From Tubulanus polymorphus (Eukaryota; Nemertea; Palaeonemertea; Tubulaniformes; Tubulanidae), in the NCBI RefSeq assembly GCF_964204645.1, contig NC_134034.1:5575414-5639413 (forward strand): 64,000 bases of DNA. The letters are read 5' to 3'. The notes beneath the pieces are model-generated. The model saw only the letters and a program-made list of their open reading frames with translations. It ran no database searches and had not been told where the DNA came from. Positions 59,206 to 64,000 of the stretch are shown in pieces. The position numbers were made by a program, and so were the translations under genes. Within the stretch, counting starts at the first letter, position 1. Each line of letters begins with the position of its first letter.

Positions 59206-60059
59206 TCAATACTTTTAATGTATATATAAATATTGTTCTCAAATTGATAATTCTTCATTAAATTCATTTCATCTAATTTTCGGGGACGAAAACTTTCAGA
59301 ACGTAGTGGGGGAGGATTTAACAACACTAAATATCACTGATAATTGTTATTTCATCTATATTTCGTATTTCTTTATTGTTTTATGTCTCCATCTAATTAC
59401 TCATTGCCCTCTGAGACTGTTTGTCTGTGTCAGAATGTGTTAATCGTTGTTTTTCTCTCTGTCATGTCACTACTCGTCACCTTTGTTTTTGTATCATTTT
59501 CCATGTCTCAACCTGTCTGAATCAGTGTTATGTAAATAGCTATGTGTAAAAATAAAGTCAGTCCAGTTTTGGTATTCCAAACTGATAGTTCGCTCGTTAC
59601 TCTTTCGCTCTGTTCCGGATTTCCGACGTCGACCATTCTTCGAGAATAGGACAGAAAAAAGCTTTGCTAAAGCGTCTCGTCCGAGCGGCCGAACGGCCGC
59701 GAGCGGGGGAGCTCGGGCGGGGGGGGTGTCCCCCATCTACGGTAAAGATTTTTTGAAATTTGGTTTCGATTTGGACGGTGCGATTTCCGCGAACTTAAAG
59801 CCACAATTTCTCCCTGTGATGCTGCTTGAATATAACCATCACTTGAATAATCCGAAGAACATTTGATTTACAACACAGTCCATAATAATCTGTATGTTAG
59901 TTTTAAGATTGTATTTTTAGGTAACATGAAGTCCGATTTTTGCGCGATAGGCCCGGGAAAATCGGTCATTAAAAAAAAATTGCGGCGACTTTGAAAAGGG
60001 CACTCAGTTTTCTAGACCGTCTTTGAAAAGACGAAAAAGACGGTCTGGATCCGCCCCTG

Positions 60060-60779
60060 TATTTGTTGATTGTGCGTCCACATAAGTTCGGTCTCAAAGC
60101 TGAATCACATTTGACGTTTTACACAGTGGTTGCATATTAGGTTCGAATCTGTCAATGCGTTCTATGTATCGGTATTTACATTTTCTACAGTTCCCATCAC
60201 CATGAATGGCTTTGCAGAAAACCCGTTATCGCTGCTTTGCAGCTATATTTATTATTATTATTATTTATCTGTTCCATTTGGAAATAAAAAGATCATGATG
60301 CACAAGATGAATTTGACAATGAAACTAGTTTCAAATGTGCATATTTAAATCACGGCATTGCAAATCAATGCATGATATTTGTTGGATGACATGAGTGACC
60401 TAGGGTAAAATGTTAGCACAGCACAGAACCTATTCGATGTCTGTGAATGAAAGAACCAATATAGAGTTATTCTATCTAACAAACAAGCATGCTTGCAGTA
60501 TATAAGGTTACTGAACGAATAATAAGGAACCATGCGCCTTCAACAAGTCAGTTCTTCCTAAATCAACTTCAGCATCTCTGACTATTCTAACCAATGTGAA
60601 AACAAGACAATCACATGTTATAATAATAGGGATAATTTATTGATACATTGTAAATACAGTGCATTTTTTGCAGGGCTTGTACATCTAAATACTCTCAGGG
60701 GTTTCTACTACCACGTGCACACCAGTAAACCAGCAGGGATTATGACATCCTAATGAGCCCCAAAAATCTTGGTCGAATA
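60060..60779. other. Intergenic, nothing recognised
   Basis: AT-rich sequence with a short ATT run near 60249. No exon is supportable. Confidence 0.45.
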
Positions 60780-61705
60780 GAAACTACAATGAATTAGGGA
60801 CCCAGGGACCCCAAACCTACTAGGGAGGTGGTTTGAAATCCTCAACAATCTGACGATTCAAATATTCAATGCTCCCTGATGAACATATACAGAAACCAAT
60901 GACCTTGAAAGTCGCCGTAATCGTAGAACATGTTAGGAGCTACAATGTTGAAATCGATTGCGGTTATAAAATATGCATTAGTATCAACCAATATGAAGAT
61001 ACATAGACATTGTATACCGATTAATCATTCAACTCCCGTGATGGCAAAAATGAATAATTGGGTGATCCTAATTCCATGAGGCGATGTATCCTCTGACAGC
61101 GCAAACAATCATCAAATATCAGGACTTTAAGTTAAAAACTGTTGATATTTTCCTCAAACCTCTTTCTACCTGCGAATGAGGACTGATGACATCAAGATGG
61201 TCGCCAATTGCGTTCAAATCGACTGATCATAAAACCCATCTGTTACAATAGAGATCTTGATCTTGCCAAAGTATACCCATCACGTATTTTGATGAAAAAT
61301 AACAAATCATTAGGAAGCTACAGGTCTCAGAATTTTGTGCTAAAATGACCCTTTTGGTACAAAAAACGTCACCGGAGAGCCATCTTGTGTCTGATCGACT
61401 CAAGATTTTCCATACTGTTAGGCTACATCAAGATAATTGATTGAAGGGTCTTCGAAATCTCCCTAGAAAATGATTTCAGAACAGTAATGGTTGCCAGTCC
61501 ACAAACTTGGATCAAACTGGACCAGTTTTGGGCTGTAGATGTGTCAAATATAGATACACGTATATACCTAATATAACGACAATCCATTTAGGTGTCTTCA
61601 AATCTACCTATAATAACTTGATTCCATCAATAGTCAGAACAAATGTATGGACAGATAAAATGCAAATGCAATAGCCCGCTACACTCCAAGTGGGCTAAAA
61701 GCTAC
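60780..61705. repeat. Dispersed repeat, copy P
   Basis: It begins 'gggacccagggacccc', continues 'cctcaacaatctgacgattc', contains 'gatgacatcaagatggtcgcc' and ends 'caagtgggctaaaa'. The same order of blocks recurs at 62680-63772. There is no ORF with recognisable motifs. Confidence 0.8.
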
Positions 61706-62142
61706 CGACGTGTCCGACGATTGCACAATTCTCAACCTTACCAAATATAACTGGTTGCATAAACTCTGGTAAAAACTAGGAGAAATGTAATTTTCCCTAA
61801 CCACCTTGTCATGTTTGCGATTTAAAAAAGATCTGAGCTCGCTTGAGCAAGCTATTTTTGGACGATATGATGTATTGATCCGTAACTGCACACATGAAAA
61901 TAGTCAACAAATAAGTTGAATCTTTAGCTGGTAATCATCATCTAGAGCAGATAAATAGATAAATCCTGTTTCCACAACCATAGAAAAGTTATTCATTCCT
62001 CATTCTCCTTTTTGTCATTGAGATGTATTTAGTGGCAGGCCTAAAAAGCGATATTTGATGACAAAGCAGCAACAAAAGTGTATCAGCACACTGACATGAC
62101 AAAAATTTGCCAACTCCAATATTTTCAACTATCCATTTTCAT

Positions 62143-63933
62143 CTATTTTTGTTTGAAATTATCTTTTTCTCGCCGGACAGCAGCCATAACTGCTACAGGG
62201 TCTGATTCATTAGTGTGATCCTTCAAACCTTGCTCCCTGCAAAAAAGAACGGAAAGTTAACAGATTCAAACTAGGATTGACTGCTGTAACATTCAAATTG
62301 AATGACCTGCAATATAGTATAGTATATTTATTTTTCATAACTCATACATACAATGTCACATTTGGACAGGTTTTAAGTGCACTATATGGTTATGAAGGAT
62401 CCAGTGCATATATCCTGAAAACGAGTCGGTGTTTGTGTACTTTTTTCGCTTATGCAAGCAAAAGCATCCGTTGAATATTTGAATGAATTCTCAAATTTCA
62501 TCAGGTTTCTATTTCTCGCTTCTTATTCTCAAGATAATTCAAGTAACAAAAAGTCACATTCATACATTTTAGTTGTTCATATCTGCCAGGTCATTTTATC
62601 TCCATGAGTGAGATTGAGGTACACAAAAATAGAGTAAGTGAGCACCTATGAATTTTGAAGCATTTATCAAAAACTAGGGGTCCAGGGACACAATGCCGAC
62701 TTGGAAAGTGGTTTTAAATGCTCAACAATCCAACAATTTCAATATTCAAGGCCCCTGGTGACTATATAAAAAAACCAATTACCTTGAAACTCACCACATT
62801 CATAGAACATGTCAGCAGCTACTATTTTGCAATTGGTTGTGATAACAATATATGCTTCGGTACCAACATAATATGGAAATACTAACTTATTCTACTATTC
62901 AACACCCCCTGTTGACCATTTGCAAACGCCAATGACTTTGAAACTCACCACGATCATAGAACATGTCATGAGCTACAATTTGTTATGGTAACAAAATATG
63001 CCTAGGTACCAATATAATAAGGAAATACTTAGTTATTCTACTATTCAATGCTCCCTGGTGACCATATAGAATAACTTATGAACTTGAAACTCACCACAAT
63101 TATAGACCATGTCATGCAACAACTTTGCAATTGATTGTGGTAGCAAAATATGCACAGGTATAATATCGAAATACTTTTTTCCACCTACGAATGAGTACTG
63201 TTGACGTCAAGATGGCTGCCAACTGCGTGATAATTGGCTGACGAAAATACATATTTTAAGTATTGAAGATCCCTTTCCAAAGAATAGCCACCACAAATTT
63301 CATTGAAAAATGGCAAACCAGTAGGAAGCTACAGGACCCAGAATTCAGGCCAGAATTGACATTTTTTTTACACAAAAAAGGTCACAGGATGGCTATTTTA
63401 AATCCGATCGACCCATTTTTTCTTATGCTGATTGGCCCTTGGGGGATACAAATACATATGAAAGATCAACATAATTGATCTAACCGTCTTCAAAATTTCC
63501 CTCAAAAACTTGAAATATGTGTAAAAGTGCTGATTTTGGCGAACAACATTGGCTCCCAGTTGGTCATCTTGAATCTGACAGGGCCAGTTTTTGGGCTGAA
63601 GATGTGTCTTGGGTAGATACATGGTTAACCCAAATATGAAGACATTACATTGAAGCGTCTTCAAAAGTTCCCAAAATAACTGGATTCCGTCTACAGACGA
63701 ATGGACAGATGTAGGACGGATGAAAAGTGAACGCAGTAGCCCGCTGGGACTAAAGTCGCAAGTGGGCTAAAAATTGAATGCTAAAAAATTAAGCAAGTAT
63801 ACTAGCTTGAATAGAATTTTACAAGTTTATGTAAAATTAAAAGGTGAACATACTGTACTCTCATGAATGGGTTAAAGAGAAATTCCTGTTGAATCGTTGA
63901 AGGAATTGTGGGTAGATTTTTGTCTCTTTGCAT
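62143..63933 (-). CDS. HAGH: Hydroxyacylglutathione hydrolase (glyoxalase II), last two exons
   Basis: The exons on - are 63933-63854 (contains LPTIPSTIQQEFLFNPFMRV, donor gtatgt) and 62236-62143, ending TAG at 62143-62145. They join in phase 2 (CA|G) to give the C-terminus typical of animal HAGH: PST...E...NPFMR followed by ESDPVAVMAAVRREKDNFK. The enzyme hydrolyses S-lactoylglutathione to lactate and glutathione, the second step of methylglyoxal detoxification, in cytosol and mitochondria. The metallo-beta-lactamase fold with its metal ligands lies in exons beyond the window; this part is the glutathione-binding helical tail. The intron holds a full repeat copy (62680-63772). No lesion is seen. 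Confidence 0.93.
62680..63772. repeat. Dispersed repeat, copy Q, with internal sub-repeats
   Basis: It has the same block order as copy P and ends 'gtcgcaagtgggctaaaa'. Inside, a unit of about 145-155 bases ('gaaactcaccac...catagaacatgtca...') occurs three times, near 62780, 62937 and 63085. It lies in the last intron of HAGH. Confidence 0.82.
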
Positions 63934-64000
63934 CTGAAAGTAAACCAATTATTCTCAGTTATTACATATGACACAGTATATACATAGGGTTTGTGATTAA

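Larger units (their letters stand above)
57123..60059. mobile_element. 2.9 kb CAGGGG-ended TIR element
   Basis: The left end CAGGGGTGGATCCAG and the right end CTGGATCCGCCCCTG are inverted, and similarity continues inward ('agacagtctttttgattt' against 'agacggtctttttcgtctt'). The flanks share a 5 bp TATTT (57118-57122 and 60060-60064). Such ends are typical of hAT-type elements, though most hATs make 8 bp duplications and 5 bp fits only some groups. No hAT transposase is seen; the cargo is the coiled-coil ORF. Confidence 0.6.

Overview
This is a 64 kb piece of a metazoan nuclear genome. It has spliced genes with GT-AG introns, AATAAA poly(A) signals and a dense layer of nested transposable elements. 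The element mix points to an aquatic, probably marine, invertebrate: an ISL2EU-type THAP/YqaJ transposon, an L1/Tx1-like LINE, a CR1/L2-like LINE, a Ty3/Gypsy element, tRNA-derived SINEs and a Maverick-like element. The phylum cannot be fixed from the sequence alone.

Host genes. The left end (124-4976, + strand) holds the last seven exons of an animal lipoxygenase, ending in the C-terminal isoleucine that ligands iron. A HEAT-repeat gene lies on the - strand at 22552-26352. The last two exons of glyoxalase II (HAGH) lie on the - strand at 62143-63933. A possible first exon follows a CCAAT/E2F-type promoter at 10.2-10.5 kb. A spliced gene of unknown family (41053-43383) and a spliced chromodomain gene (43563-44872) each carry one in-frame stop.

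Mobile region 7.2-22 kb. Three unrelated families of terminal-inverted-repeat (TIR) elements have exact 9-10 bp target duplications, as expected of Mutator-like elements (7650-8566, 9647-9985, 19294-20440). A decayed - strand Gypsy element (about 19.1 kb down to its LTR at 11303-11530) carries an SGNH-hydrolase-like ORF between integrase and the 3' LTR. It is interrupted by a SINE and by a 2393 bp element (13625-16017) with ~430 bp TIRs, 5'-AG...CT-3' ends and an exact 6 bp GGCGCC duplication. Those are Maverick/Polinton hallmarks, but the element carries only three small intact ORFs.

Mobile region 26.6-37.1 kb. This is an ISL2EU-type two-gene transposon: a broken THAP-DDE transposase on + and a broken SAP-SWIM-YqaJ nuclease gene on -, facing each other. 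A 6.1 kb, almost intact L1/Tx1-like LINE sits inside the YqaJ exon, flanked by an exact 13 bp duplication.

Region 38.8-56.9 kb. Diverged repeats on both sides flank a + strand cluster: the unknown gene, the chromodomain gene, a DDE transposase with RAG1-like motif order, and a gene resembling the N-terminal half of Crypton-type tyrosine recombinases. The catalytic part of the last gene appears lost in a deletion beside a CR1-type LINE. Its acidic exon is triplicated in tandem, and the first copy is dying. A 1.1 kb Mutator-like MITE (55120-56229) sits in one flanking repeat, and the other flank holds the matching empty site.

Region 57.1-64 kb. A 2.9 kb CAGGGG-ended element carries an intronless coiled-coil ORF. 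Beyond it are two copies of a dispersed repeat, one inside the last HAGH intron.
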